Part shown: positions 1-10,386 of the stretch, one piece after another | How the letters are laid out: every line of letters starts with the position of its first letter | Position numbering within the stretch: position 1 is the first letter of the stretch | Assembly: GCA_037974665.1 (NCBI GenBank) | Contig: CM075768.1 | Coordinates: forward strand, 13,445,001 to 13,509,000 | DNA: 64,000 nt | From: Ehretia macrophylla | Taxonomy: Eukaryota > Streptophyta > Magnoliopsida > Boraginales > Ehretiaceae | Reading direction: 5' to 3' | Made by a program: the position numbers and the translations under genes | The notes under the pieces: model-generated | Databases searched by the model: none | What the model saw: the letters and a program-made list of their open reading frames with translations, nothing else | What the model was told of the DNA's origin: nothing

Positions 1-1440
1 TATACCTACAAGCTTCTAAGTGGATCATTGCTCTTAATCTTGAGCATATGTGGATGAACCGACGAAGTCGAATACTTGCACTTTGAGCCATTATGGGTGT
101 GGTCTAAATGTTTAGGTCACCTACTCTGTAGTTTAGGTGTATAGGACTTGATTAGAAGGGACATGCATATGCAATACGGAGTCTATACATTAATCACTCC
201 CTTAGAATGATCCAAGGTAGATCATCTTGAATCTGTGCGCACAGTAACACTAGATGTGATGGATGTTACACTTGTGGGTCACTCCCGTGATCAAGTGGAT
301 AACTTCTGGAGGATGGTTGGATTGGCGATTAAAGGTTCTAAAGAGACAAGATGTAGTCAAAGATGTGATAGTACGCTTCGGGAACCTACCTTTGACTATG
401 AGTGAGTATAGAAGAGCAGAGTGTTCAAGACAACACTTAGTTGCTCAAAAGACAAAGCGTCATGTATAGATTGATTAACTCCTGTTTAATCAGTAATTAT
501 CCTGGAATGCAGCCAAAGTTTTTTAGCGGTGTAGACTTGATTAAAATGTTGAAACACTGCTAGAAGACTATCAAGGGTATTTTGGTCATTTTCAAAGGAA
601 TGATAATTATGTCTTTGGTCCCCTTTCTAGCCATTTACCTTATAAGTGTCTAAACTAAATAAAGATGTACTATTATGAGAAAGGATGGAATCTATTGATA
701 ATTAGAAATCAAAGTAGACTTTCTATTTTGGAAAATAATTTCTATTTTGATTATTGACATAAATTGAATTTTATGGTTTATTGAATTAATTAATTGATTA
801 ATTGAAGTCTAAAGACTATTAGAATATTTAAGATAATTTTTTTCACTATTGGAAAAATAGTTTATTCTTAAATAGTAGTCTAAATTTGAACTTTGGAAAC
901 TAGTCGAAGGTTATTTAATTCATTAGCAACTAGATATTAAAATTAGTCTTTCTATTTTATAGAAAAAAGATTTCTATTTTTAATTATTGGTTGGAATTGA
1001 ATTAAATAAATAGCAAATTAATTAATTAGAGCACACTGGCTAAGCCAGGACCCTAGCTCGTGAGCCTAGGAGGTCACGCGAGTCCAGGGGCAAACATGGC
1101 ATGGGAATTTCAGCCATTTAGAGAGAAAATAGGAGGAAAGAGAAAAAATAGGAAAAAGGAATTTTATTCCTATCCCACAATGGTTTTGCAAGATTTTTTC
1201 TCAGGATTCTTTTCCTATAAATAGGCCTCTACCTTAAGCTCTTTAATTGCACCATCTTCTATTGAGATTTCTCTCTTCTCTTGCTCTTTGAGTAAGCTTC
1301 AGCTTTTGAAGGAACTCAAAATAGTTTTCTTTTGATTTTAGTTTAACAAAATCTAGTCCCACAACTAGATTAGACTTAGACTAAGTTTGTTTTACTATTT
1401 CATATTTAATTGCATTAAGATCCTGCATGATTATTTCCAC
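1..1440 (+). repeat. Probable LTR-derived sequence (3' part of a long LTR)
   Basis: No credible protein is encoded here. The stretch has the layout of a plant LTR: unique sequence with short open frames, then AT-rich repeats of TTAATTAATT type, then a TATA box (TATAAATA at 1216-1223) followed by a C/T-rich leader with ATTGAGATTTCTCTCTTCTC. The left edge is cut by the window, so a TG terminus cannot be seen and no target duplication can be tested. Family not assigned. It could equally be ordinary repetitive intergenic DNA with a chance TATA box. Confidence 0.35.
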
Positions 1441-1699
1441 CATGTTCATAAAAATTTTTTGAATATGTATCATGCTAGCCTATATCGTTTTCCTTCAGTC
1501 ATAAGGGGTACGGGCCATGTAAATATAAAATGCCATTAAAATGCTCGGTAAAGCTCAAAAAATGTCCTTCCATTTGAAAAAGTTTTTCACTTGCTCTTAC
1601 ATTGTGTTTGAAAATCTTTTTGATTTCTCAAATTGATCTATTTATCTAAAAAGATTTTTTAAAGAAATGGTGTGAATGTTTTTCCTTGCGGTAAAGTGT

Positions 1700-2440
1700 T
1701 TTTCTATGATAGCTTAACCTGGCAGCAAATAGACAAATCGGTTGAACAAAGCCGGTCGAGTAAGTTGACCAACTCAAGTCAACTGGCTTATGCAATATAA
1801 GCCAGTCAAACAATGTCGGGTGAATACATCAACTGGCTTTTGAAAAATATAGTCGTTATATAGCCGGTAAAGAGGTTGTTTATATATTCAAAAACACACC
1901 ATTTGTAAAAACAACCTCTTCCAGATACAAGTAATTATTCTATAGCTTTCATATCATCAAAAACACATTGCTTGAACATTTATTGAGCTTTAACTTGCTA
2001 ATCCTTGATTATTAAAGAGAGCATTGATTGTATTTCATCCAACTATTGATAGTTATTCATTGTAACCAATCATTATTCATTTCTTGTGTGAGCTAAACAC
2101 TCTAGAGATATATTTGAGAGATTCAATATATAGAGAGTGGTTGTAAAATTTTTTGTAGAATCAAAGAAGGAAAGAAGGTTGTATTACTCTTGTGAAGTCA
2201 AAAGTGAGATTGTATTGGTTTGTGCTTCACCAACTTGCGAAGGAGCACTACTAGTGAAGTTAGTGGAAATCCTAAGAGGAGAATTTTATTCAACTTAAAA
2301 TAACATGTCGTGTATTTTAATACTATGTAATTTCACAAATTTTATCTGTAATTGTTAATAGTTGAATTGACTGTTACAACGCTATTAGAATGTCCAATTA
2401 AATGTCGCTCTTCCTTCCTTTCTTTTTTTTCTATTGCTTA
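1700..2440 (+). repeat. LTR-like remnant with short inverted repeats
   Basis: Noncoding. There is a cluster of short inverted repeats (CTGGCTTA...TAAGCCAG around 1785-1805, and AAGAGGTTGTTT...AAACAACCTCTT at about 1870-1921) next to a TATATATT motif, followed by a long leader-like stretch. Repeated GCCGGT and CAACTGGCTT words are reminiscent of SIRE/Maximus-type Copia LTRs, but that is an impression only. Neither terminus nor a target duplication was found. Confidence 0.3.
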
Positions 2441-2494
2441 GATGTTGTTCTATTCGAAAAATTATTGTTATTATTTATCAGTAAATTTTAAAAA

Positions 2495-3537
2495 GAGTTA
2501 AATCCACTTTGTAACCCTCATGTTTATATGCGATGACACTTGTTACTATTTACCTTTAAAAAAATGTCACTTATTAACCCTTGATGTCGGTCAACTTTAA
2601 CAGAATTAGACTTTTGTGCATAAAAGTCACAAACCCCTATTCAAACCCAATCACAACCTAATCTAAACCTCAAACCTAAAACCCTCATCCCTACCCCCAC
2701 ATTTGTTGATCTTATTCATGATGGCGAGTCTGGTGACAGCGACAATGGATGCAAAGCAAGGAATGGAGGAGTTCTAGGGAAACGGGGAGAGGGGGAAGAG
2801 ATACGATTCTTGAAGAATAGTTAAGTGATGGTTTTTGGGCTTTGAGAGTTAATTGCTAAGCAAGAATTTTTTAAGGCAACAGTCGATGTTGATGGTGTTT
2901 AGAATATGAGGATAGTAGTGGCACCTGACATGGTGGCGCCTCAGTGAAGTTTGTTAAGTCTTAGAGAAGATAGCATTTACAAAAATTTAGTTGGAGAAAT
3001 TGAATTTTCATATGTTATTATGCTTTTTGGGTTTTTTAATTTTTCCCGATTTACCTTAATTGTTGTTGCCTGAAATTTGTTGCATTTTCCCTACCCCACA
3101 CATATATATATATATGTATGTATATTTGTTTAGTGTTTGTGTATTTAGTATTTGTGTGTGACTTTATGTGTTTGTGTTTGGTGTATAACTCTAAGTGTAT
3201 GTGTTTGGTGTGATATTGTGTGTTGATGATGAAGAAGAAGATATGTGTGTATGTGTTTTGATGATGAAGAAGGTGGATGGGATAGGGTGTATATGTGTGT
3301 GTTGATGATAATGATGAGTATGGTGTATGTGTGTTATTGATGATGATGAGTGTCCATGTTTCGTAGGTGTGTATGTTTAGATGTTAGGGATATTTTTGTC
3401 CAAAAACATGAACAATAATACATTTTATTAATTTTTAGCGGTAGGTTGACAAAATGTTAATAAGTAGTTAAAATAAAGATGAAAGGTAATAAGTATCACA
3501 ACATGTAAATATAAGGATTACAAAGTGGATTTAACCC
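2495..3537. mobile_element. Non-autonomous MULE-type TIR element, 1043 bp
   Basis: The termini are inverted repeats: the left end starts GAGTTAAATCCACTTTGTAA and the right end, read on the minus strand, starts GGGTTAAATCCACTTTGTAA. They stay similar for about 50 bp. The perfect 9-bp direct repeat TTTTAAAAA flanks the element (2486-2494 and 3538-3546), the target-duplication length of Mutator-like elements. The interior is noncoding and rich in GT and GATGAT repeats (about 3100-3370). No transposase is present, so it would have moved with an enzyme supplied elsewhere. Confidence 0.85.
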
Positions 3538-3546
3538 TTTTAAAAA

Positions 3547-4360
3547 ATTCTAAGTTAAGAAAAATTTGAAAACATGTGTTGATTAATTAAAAATTTTATT
3601 ATTATGATTGATCAATCAATTCAAAAATTTTGTATTATAATGAAAATTGGGGAAATTGTCAATGAAACATTTCTGTAAGTAATTAACAATATTATAAAAG
3701 ATAATATTAACAAAGGAGGTTAGTGTAGTCTTAGAAAATAAAGAAATATGTCCACGTTATCAACATAACACATTGCCAAAAGGTTCTAATTGTTATAATC
3801 AAAGAAATGGATTCAAGTATGACTTATGGGAAGCAAAATATTAGTTGTAAGAATCATTTCACTAATTATATGAAAAAAAAATTCCTTCACAAAATTCATG
3901 ATTGATTTGATTTGTTTTTTCTAATGAACTAAAAATACTTAACAAATTATTGCTAGTTAAAATTAATTCTTAACATGCTTTGTCTTAAATTGGAAATCCC
4001 TACTAACAAAATGATGAATTTTAAAAAAGATGAGGGAATGTAGTAAAATATGGAGTCATTCCTCCAATTCATTTCTACACTTATCCATTCTATCAACTTG
4101 AATTAGTGATAATGAGGATTGGACTAAGCCTTGGGCTATCTTTTTTACAACATTCAAGTCGATTTGAATAGACAATATACCTTTACTCACAATGGCAAAC
4201 CAAATCCATATTTTGTTAGGATTTCTATAATGATTAGTAATAGGGTATTACTATATTTACAACCTACAAGGCTTTAGGTCCTTTTTGCTTTAACGTATTA
4301 GTTTTGATTTTTCTTTTTGTTTTTATCTTCTCACCTTGCAAAATATGTATGGTTGAAATT
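3547..4360. other. AT-rich intergenic stretch, nothing recognised
   Basis: No open frame, TIR pair, tandem array or RNA gene could be supported here. The sequence is very AT-rich with many short poly-A and poly-T runs. Confidence 0.6.
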
Positions 4361-4364
4361 AGGT

Positions 4365-4720
4365 TGTGAATCTGTGAAGCTAAATGTTGATGGTAGTGTA
4401 CATGGACAAAAAAACTGGTAGGGGGAGGAGGTATAATTAGAGATAGCAGAGGAAGACTGCTAAAATGTTTCTACTGTCATCGTCATTCAATTGTTAATGC
4501 ATATTCTACTATACAAAGATGCTTATTGGATACCAACTTTAAAATTCTTAAAGATGTCTTGGAAAAAATACAAGTATAATCGGAATTGTGTGTTTCTTTG
4601 GCTGTTAGTTCTTAGGAAGCTTACAATGGTTTTGAACTTTTGAAGGCTATGATAGATAACAAATGGGTGAATATCTCAAATATAGAAAACCTCGAGCACT
4701 AGTAGCCAATAATGCACCTT
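4365..4720 (+). pseudogene. LINE-type RNase H (RVT_3) domain fragment
   Basis: Translation in two frames gives the N-terminal signature of the plant RVT_3 / RNase H-like domain: VKLNVDGS, then after a stop and a frame change GGGIIRDSRGRLLKCF, and further on CLLDTNFKILKDVLEKIQ. In plants this domain sits at the C-terminus of non-LTR retrotransposon ORF2 and in related host proteins. At least one in-frame stop and one frameshift lie between VDGS and GGGIIRD, so the piece is dead. No poly(A) tail or target duplication was found. Confidence 0.6.
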
Positions 4721-5179
4721 CCTAACTATGTTGACCTTTCAACATTCTTAGATCCCCGTTTTAGTAGACATTTTTTTTTTTGGATAAATGGCATTTTAGT
4801 TCTTGAGATTTGTTGAAAGTCCCAAACTGGTCCCCTAATTTTAAAAAATACTCAGATTAGTCTCTCAATCTAATTGACATTAGTTTAAACACGACGATCA
4901 AAGGTTTGACCGATTAAAATGACTCTTATGCCCTTAAATAATTTATATTGAAGTGTTAACACCCAAAGCACATAATCGTAACCATGCTTACTAGCAACCA
5001 TGCTGACAAGCATTAATTACACACTCCATCACAAAAACTACAACTATAAAATCTATTCATCCATCCCTAACAACATAAATAAATTTATTTAAAAAAATAA
5101 AAAATCATGATTTATCACTCCGTTTCACATTAAAACATATAAATAATTTATCTTCTTCTTTGACTATTTACTCAAAAAC

Positions 5180-8100
5180 TAAATTGGTCTTCCTCTATCT
5201 GCTCAAACACACATGTATCTTTTTCTTCCAAGTTATGCGCATTGTGTAGGGTAGGCCAACCAAGGGAAGCAAAGTAGTTCACAGCCTCTCACCTACAAAC
5301 ACGAAGACAATGTTGATTGTTATGAGAACCAACCACTGTTATAGAGCTAGTGCAAGATATTCCAGTTCCTTTTGCAAAGTCCTTTGTGAGCGGCCATAAC
5401 ATATTGTAAATATGACCATTAGTATGTAATCATGATTTGTGATTTGGTTAATAGGAAAAAAAATTAAACAAGCAAGAAAAATGAATTACCAAGTAAGCTC
5501 TTCAATTCTTCAATGGTACCTCTGTAGTGCCCCGATCCCTCACGGAACCGGGACTTCTATTAACTATGCTATACTCAACCCAATTCCAAACTCCGGGCAT
5601 GAAATTTAGGGGAAAACGGACAGAGTTTCTCCTATATATAAAACTATCTGAAAACCTGCAAACAACAATTTACAACCACAAGACCATAATCCACAACCTC
5701 AATCCGTTTCATCCCTACAAGTATGCAAGTCAACTAGACAATAAAGTAAAATAATAGAAGTTATTATAAACCACTAGCACCTAACCATCACCCAAGACTA
5801 AAACTTTAATATTACATCTTAAGATAACACAAATACATACATGACCATAAGGTCTCAAATAGTATACAAGCATATCATGTACACATTCTTCCTTGTTCTA
5901 CACACTGATAGAGCAGATAGGCCACACAGGTGGCAATCCCATTTCTAGCTTTTCCTGGGACATATTGAAAAGAGGAGTGTTGCTCAGCGAGGGAGGTGAT
6001 GCAGCATACTGGGGAATGCTACATGATATGCAACAAAGATAGCCATATATACAACACAAAGTAACAAAACTAGATAGACAAGTATTTAACCACATATAAA
6101 AAGGATATGGTTCCACTTTATCTTCAATCACGAGTCACGAGCCAAGATCTTCAAGCAAGTGTCAGCAAAACCCTTATTCCTCTATAATATGGTACTCCGG
6201 ATGTACTCCGATCCTATAACCCATATCTCTCGAGGTAGATCCGTATGCCCTAACGAGGTGAACCACGCCTCTGGGATAGGGGAGTATGCCTCAGCGAGAA
6301 AGGGACTGGTAAACCATGGTAGCCGATGGAGCACAGTAAGCTCAATACTGCCCGTGTTACTTGACACTACCATACCTGAAAAAGTTGCGCAACCCCGAAT
6401 TAAGTCCATGAGAACCAAGATCATCAAATAACACATAAGATAGACGACAAAGTAGTACACCCTCACAATTAGTCACAATATGCATAAAGTCACGATATGA
6501 ACATAAAGGAGACAAATAACATATTTTTTCCCCACAAACTCCTCAATTAGCTCAATTATACCTTAGACAAGCATATAAACACATAACAACACATCTACAA
6601 GCATTTATAAGAACCAAGGTAGTCATTTATCACTTTTCCCCTTTCTTTAACCATGTCATTCTTCTCTTATATGAAATTTAAAGTTCCAAAACTATAACCC
6701 AATCATTCTACATTCCTAAAAAAGCCAACAGCTACCTATCAAGGCCCTGAAATCCCTCTTTGGAGACAAAAGCCCGAGAAGGCCCCGAGTGGGTTTTAAC
6801 TACACCTACCCTATTTGGACCCCAATTTTATGCAATGAAAGCACCAAAAGTGCTTCCATGTCCCAAGGATACCTAATCTAAAGTCCAAATGTGCCGGATT
6901 ACGTTTCGTGAAAAATCCCCTTTTAAAAGTTAGCTAAATTCGCATTTTAACTCGATTTCGAGCAATTCAACCACACATGAGCTTCTAACTAGTTTCATTA
7001 ATGTCTAGAGCACCTAAAGGAAGTATCAATTCACTCTAAATAACAAGTTATATAAAAACGCTAAATTTCATCACTATTTATCATCTTCTTTGTGCAAATC
7101 AAGCTTTCAACCATAGAGATTGTTATCAAGCTATAAAAGAGAGTTCTATAGGCTCTAGAGATTGTATATCAAGTATCAATAACAATTAACATAGCTATAA
7201 TCAACAATTCAAGAATTTCAAACAATTGACATAAACTTAAAACATAAAAATTATGCAACTCCCTCACCAAATTAGAGATGTAGGAGCAAATGAGAAGATT
7301 TTTGATGGTTTGAAATCCTTTGGAAGAGTTTGGAAGATCAAATTGAGCAAAATTTGCAAGAAAAATACTATTCCCGTAATAGGGTTTTTTTGACTATTTT
7401 AAGGCATTTTTGACTTTTTTGAGTATTTTTGAGCATTTTTAGCTATTGTACGTATATGATAAATGATATATGGGTAGATCGGTTTAGTTGTGGGTTAAAT
7501 TAATGCATATGGATCAAGTTTTATGCCAAATGGGTCAAGTATTCTAAGTGAAAAAATGCTGGAAAAATGCTGGAAAATTTCATTATTCATTATGTTCACT
7601 TACAAATTTTTTTCCGTTGATCCCGATATGCTATGCACGCAAACTCAATAGATGTATGCATCTAAATAGCAAGTATTAGGAACAAATATGAAATTCAGAA
7701 AAAGAAACATAAAATTTTTTATATTCGGGCTCGAGTTATTTAAACAATTAATGGGAAATAATGGAATCTAGCACTTAAATATAAAAGAATAAATTCTAAT
7801 AATTATAATATTAAAATAGTTACCTTATTTAATTTTACTAAACTCTATTCACATGTATTTCGAAAATATAATAAATAGTACTATTAATGAATGAATTAAA
7901 TTAAGTTATTCACTTAATCATAAATAAACTTTTAAAGTAACACATAAATATATGCAAATATGTATTGTATGCTATATGCTAGGTCTGGGTCGTCACAACC
8001 TCCAAATAATAATATTCCGGTGTGCTTAGTTCAACACTTTGTTCATTTCCTATCTCTTCGTTTTCCTCATCATCCACTTCAATTTTCTCCATCTTTTCAC

Positions 8101-8483
8101 TCTCATTAATCTTAATTTGAATTGCCTCAACTATATATTCATCATTAGAAAAAAAATTAGCACGATTATGATAACTATTAATTAAATAAATAATTGGTCA
8201 ATACAAAATGTAAAAATAATTTAAATCACTTACAATTAATCTCTCTTTCAAAACTATTGTGACCAAATATCCTAAATGTAAATGTTACCGGGTCTTTGAA
8301 CCAAAAGTCTAGAAATTCTTTGGATTTGACAGAAATAGCCTTCGAAAACTTAATCCAACCTTTAGTAAAGTGATGCCTGTTATCTATTTTTTTGAATCTC
8401 ACCCTCCATGATAGACTATTACATTCCAGTGTGAATATTGATGTTATGTGCTCGCGGTATTTCTTAAAAGTCAAAGTTAGCAT
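5180..8483 (-). pseudogene. Broken REM-type B3-domain gene, split by a solo LTR
   Basis: Three minus-strand pieces resemble a plant B3 (REM family) DNA-binding protein. Piece 1 (8226-8483) ends a B3 fold: SLSWRVRFKK, FTKGWIKFSKA, EFLDFWF and FTFRIFG. Piece 2 (about 8000-8135) is an acidic linker (EKMEKIEVDDEENEEIGNEQ). Piece 3 (about 5410-5180) is most of a second B3 domain: KDFAKGTGISCTSSITVVGS, then WPTLHNAHNLEEKDTCVFEQ, with one in-frame TGA between the halves, replacing a codon after VCR. The first half of the first B3 domain was not found upstream. A solo LTR (5523-7997) interrupts the gene between pieces 2 and 3. REM proteins are nuclear transcription factors; this copy cannot encode one. 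Whether it was captured by the surrounding TIR element is uncertain. Confidence 0.65.
5523..7997. mobile_element. Solo LTR, 2475 bp, Gypsy (Tekay/chromovirus-like)
   Basis: It starts TGTAGTGCCCCGATCC and ends GGTCTGGGTCGTCACA, the TG...CA termini with the GCCCC/GGGTCGTCACA style typical of large chromovirus LTRs. The identical 5-bp direct repeat ACCTC flanks it (5518-5522 and 7998-8002). No internal retroelement sequence is present between the ends, so it is a fossil left by LTR-LTR recombination. Intact target duplications suggest a moderate age. The family assignment is inference from the termini. Confidence 0.85.
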
Positions 8484-8802
8484 ACTTTATAACAATAATA
8501 TATGTAATCTCGATTTAGCAGACAAAACAAAGTCCAAGTTTAATTAATTGATTATAATTAATATGAGATAAATTTATATAAACTTACATGCCTAGTTTTG
8601 GAAGGGACCTAAATTTATAAAAAATTACACACCTAGTTTTGGAAGGGACCATCATACACTTAAAAAAACATTGTAGAGTTTCCATAGTTGTAGCAGATTA
8701 CCTTCATGAACAAAATTACTAGAATTAATAAACAGTTTTCTCAACCACAATAGTAATTAAAGTCTGCATACACGCCAACAATAAAAATTTTCAAGTCTAC
8801 AA

Positions 8803-9135
8803 TAATGCCTCCCCACAAAAATCAGTCACAAGTAGACTCAAGCATCACATAAGGCTTAAAAATTGTTCTTGTCATTCACTGCTTAGAGGTTTATTTATTC
8901 AGAATTGTTGCACGCATAATGGCTCCCCACAAAAATTAATCACAAGCAGACTCAAGTATTACATAAAGCCTAAAAACTATTATTGTCATTCACTGCTTAA
9001 AGGTCAATTAATTCATAATTGTTGCACGTATAATGCCTCCCCCACAACTCAGGCATCACATAAAGCCTAAAAATTGTTCTTATCATTCACTACTTAGAGG
9101 TCTATTTATTCAGAATTTGTTGCACGCATTCAAAC
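8803..9135. repeat. Minisatellite, about three units of 110-120 bp
   Basis: The block AATGCCTCCCCACAAAAATC ... CACAAGTAGACTCAAGCATC ... CATTCACTGCTTAGAGG ... GAATTGTTGCACGCATAATG repeats about three times with roughly 10-15 percent divergence; the third unit has a small internal deletion. A partial fourth unit trails to about 9185. It is noncoding. Confidence 0.8.
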
Positions 9136-9210
9136 GCCTTATCAAAAAAATCAATCACAAGCAGACTCAAGTATCACATAATCAATCGCAAGCAAACCGA
9201 TCAACCACAC

Positions 9211-9240
9211 ACATGCACACACACACACACACACACAAAC
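9211..9240. repeat. (CA)n microsatellite
   Basis: Near-perfect CA dinucleotide run. The matching GT-rich tract resumes at 12914 on the far side of the hAT element, so the hAT landed in low-complexity sequence. Confidence 0.85.
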
Positions 9241-9420
9241 ACGCACCGCAACACAGACATACATACACAAAATCAATCACAAGCATGCTCAAGCATTACA
9301 AATAGAAAAAAATAATAAATCAATCAATAAACAAAATACAAATGCGTGTCGCAGTATGTCTGGATATGTCTGTTGTGGTGAGTGTGTGTCGGTATGTCCA
9401 GGGGCGGACCTACCTTATAT

Positions 9421-9446
9421 TCAGTGTAAGCAAAGGCTTACACTGA
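9421..9446. other. Perfect hairpin just inside the hAT left terminus
   Basis: TCAGTGTAAGC and GCTTACACTGA form an 11-bp perfect inverted repeat around a 4-nt loop, about 20 bp inside the TIR. Subterminal motifs of hAT elements often bind transposase; that role here is inference. Confidence 0.7.
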
Positions 9447-9454
9447 ACAAAAAT

Positions 9455-9530
9455 TATTATGGTTTAGTGGTTAGTGAAGTGCCTTTAAAATCCTTTGGTG
9501 CTACAGGTCACGGGTTCAAGTGCTTCAGAG
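9455..9530 (+). other. tRNA/SINE-like segment with A and B boxes
   Basis: TGGTTTAGTGG (9460-9470) fits an RNA polymerase III A box (TRGYNNANNNG) and GGGTTCAAGTG (9512-9522) is close to a B box (GGTTCRANNCC), about 40 bp apart as in tRNA genes and plant SINEs. No clean acceptor stem or CCA end is present, so it is not a functional tRNA. It may be a SINE head picked up by the hAT element. Confidence 0.5.
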
Positions 9531-9597
9531 TACTTCAGGTTGTGAATTTTTTATTTGCTTATTTTATTAGCTTGTAATGTATTTTTTTTTTTAAAAA

Positions 9598-9775
9598 AAA
9601 CTTACTTACTTTCCCAAATCAAACCCAAACCCTTTTCTCTCCTAACACCTCTCTCTCCATTCGTCACCTTCAAAGTTTTTTTTTAAAAAAAACTTACTCA
9701 CTTTCCCAAATCAAACCCAAATCCTTCTCTCTCCTAATACTTCTCTCTCCATTCGTCACCTTCAAAGCATTCCTT
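9598..9775. repeat. Direct tandem duplication of about 82 bp in the hAT leader
   Basis: The block beginning AACTTACTTACTTTCCCAAA and ending TTCGTCACCTTCAAAG occurs twice in a row with a few substitutions. It is C/T-rich and lies upstream of the transposase start. Confidence 0.8.
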
Positions 9776-9879
9776 AACAGTTAGGTAAACCACTCTTTGC
9801 TTATTCTCCTTTTTTATTTTTCCATTTGTCAGCTTTTTTATATATATATTTTTTTAATTTTTTTACGAGCTTTACTATA

Positions 9880-10215
9880 TATAGATATATATGTATTATT
9901 ATTAATATAAAATTGATATACTGACAATGCTTGTCTGCTTGTTTGCTTCTTGATCTATTAATTTAGATATATATGTATTATTATTAATATAAAATTGATA
10001 TACTGACAATGTTTGTCTGCTTCTTGATCTATTAATTTAGATATATATGTATTACGACTCTACGAGCTTCACTTATGAAATTGATATACAATGCTTGTCA
10101 GTTGTCTGCTTCTTGATCTATTAATTTAGATATATACGTATTACGAGCTTCACTTATGAAATTGATATACAATGTTTGTCAGTTGTCTGCTTCTTGATTT
10201 GTTAATTTAGACACA
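9880..10215. repeat. Tandem array, four units of about 75-90 bp, in the hAT leader
   Basis: The core GTCTGCTTCTTGATCTATTA with ATTTAGATATATATGTATTA and AAATTGATATAC recurs four times between the left end and the transposase start. Units 1-2 resemble each other most, as do units 3-4, pointing to stepwise duplication. Confidence 0.8.
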
Positions 10216-10386
10216 ATTGACAATATATATCTTACTGTGTATATTACTGTAAATCAATGTGTATGTTACCATAGCCAAAGCTTTTGAGTCTTTTTTTAAT
10301 AGGAGTGAACTCTTTTGATAGGCAATATTATTTGGTGTTCTATGTCCCTCTGTGTTCTTAAATTAATATTTTTTTTTGAAGATATC

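Noticed and set aside
263-469. 68-codon plus-strand frame near the left edge
   Set aside because: It lies in LTR-like repetitive sequence and has no domain.
8803-9135. Possible CRISPR-like array
   Set aside because: The units are contiguous 110-120 bp tandem repeats without distinct spacers, in a plant genome; it is a minisatellite.
9033-9305. 90-codon plus-strand frame with a His/Thr-rich run
   Set aside because: It is made of minisatellite units and the (CA)n tract, with no domain.
9455-9530. Functional tRNA gene
   Set aside because: A- and B-box words are present, but no acceptor stem, anticodon arm or CCA-compatible end could be paired.
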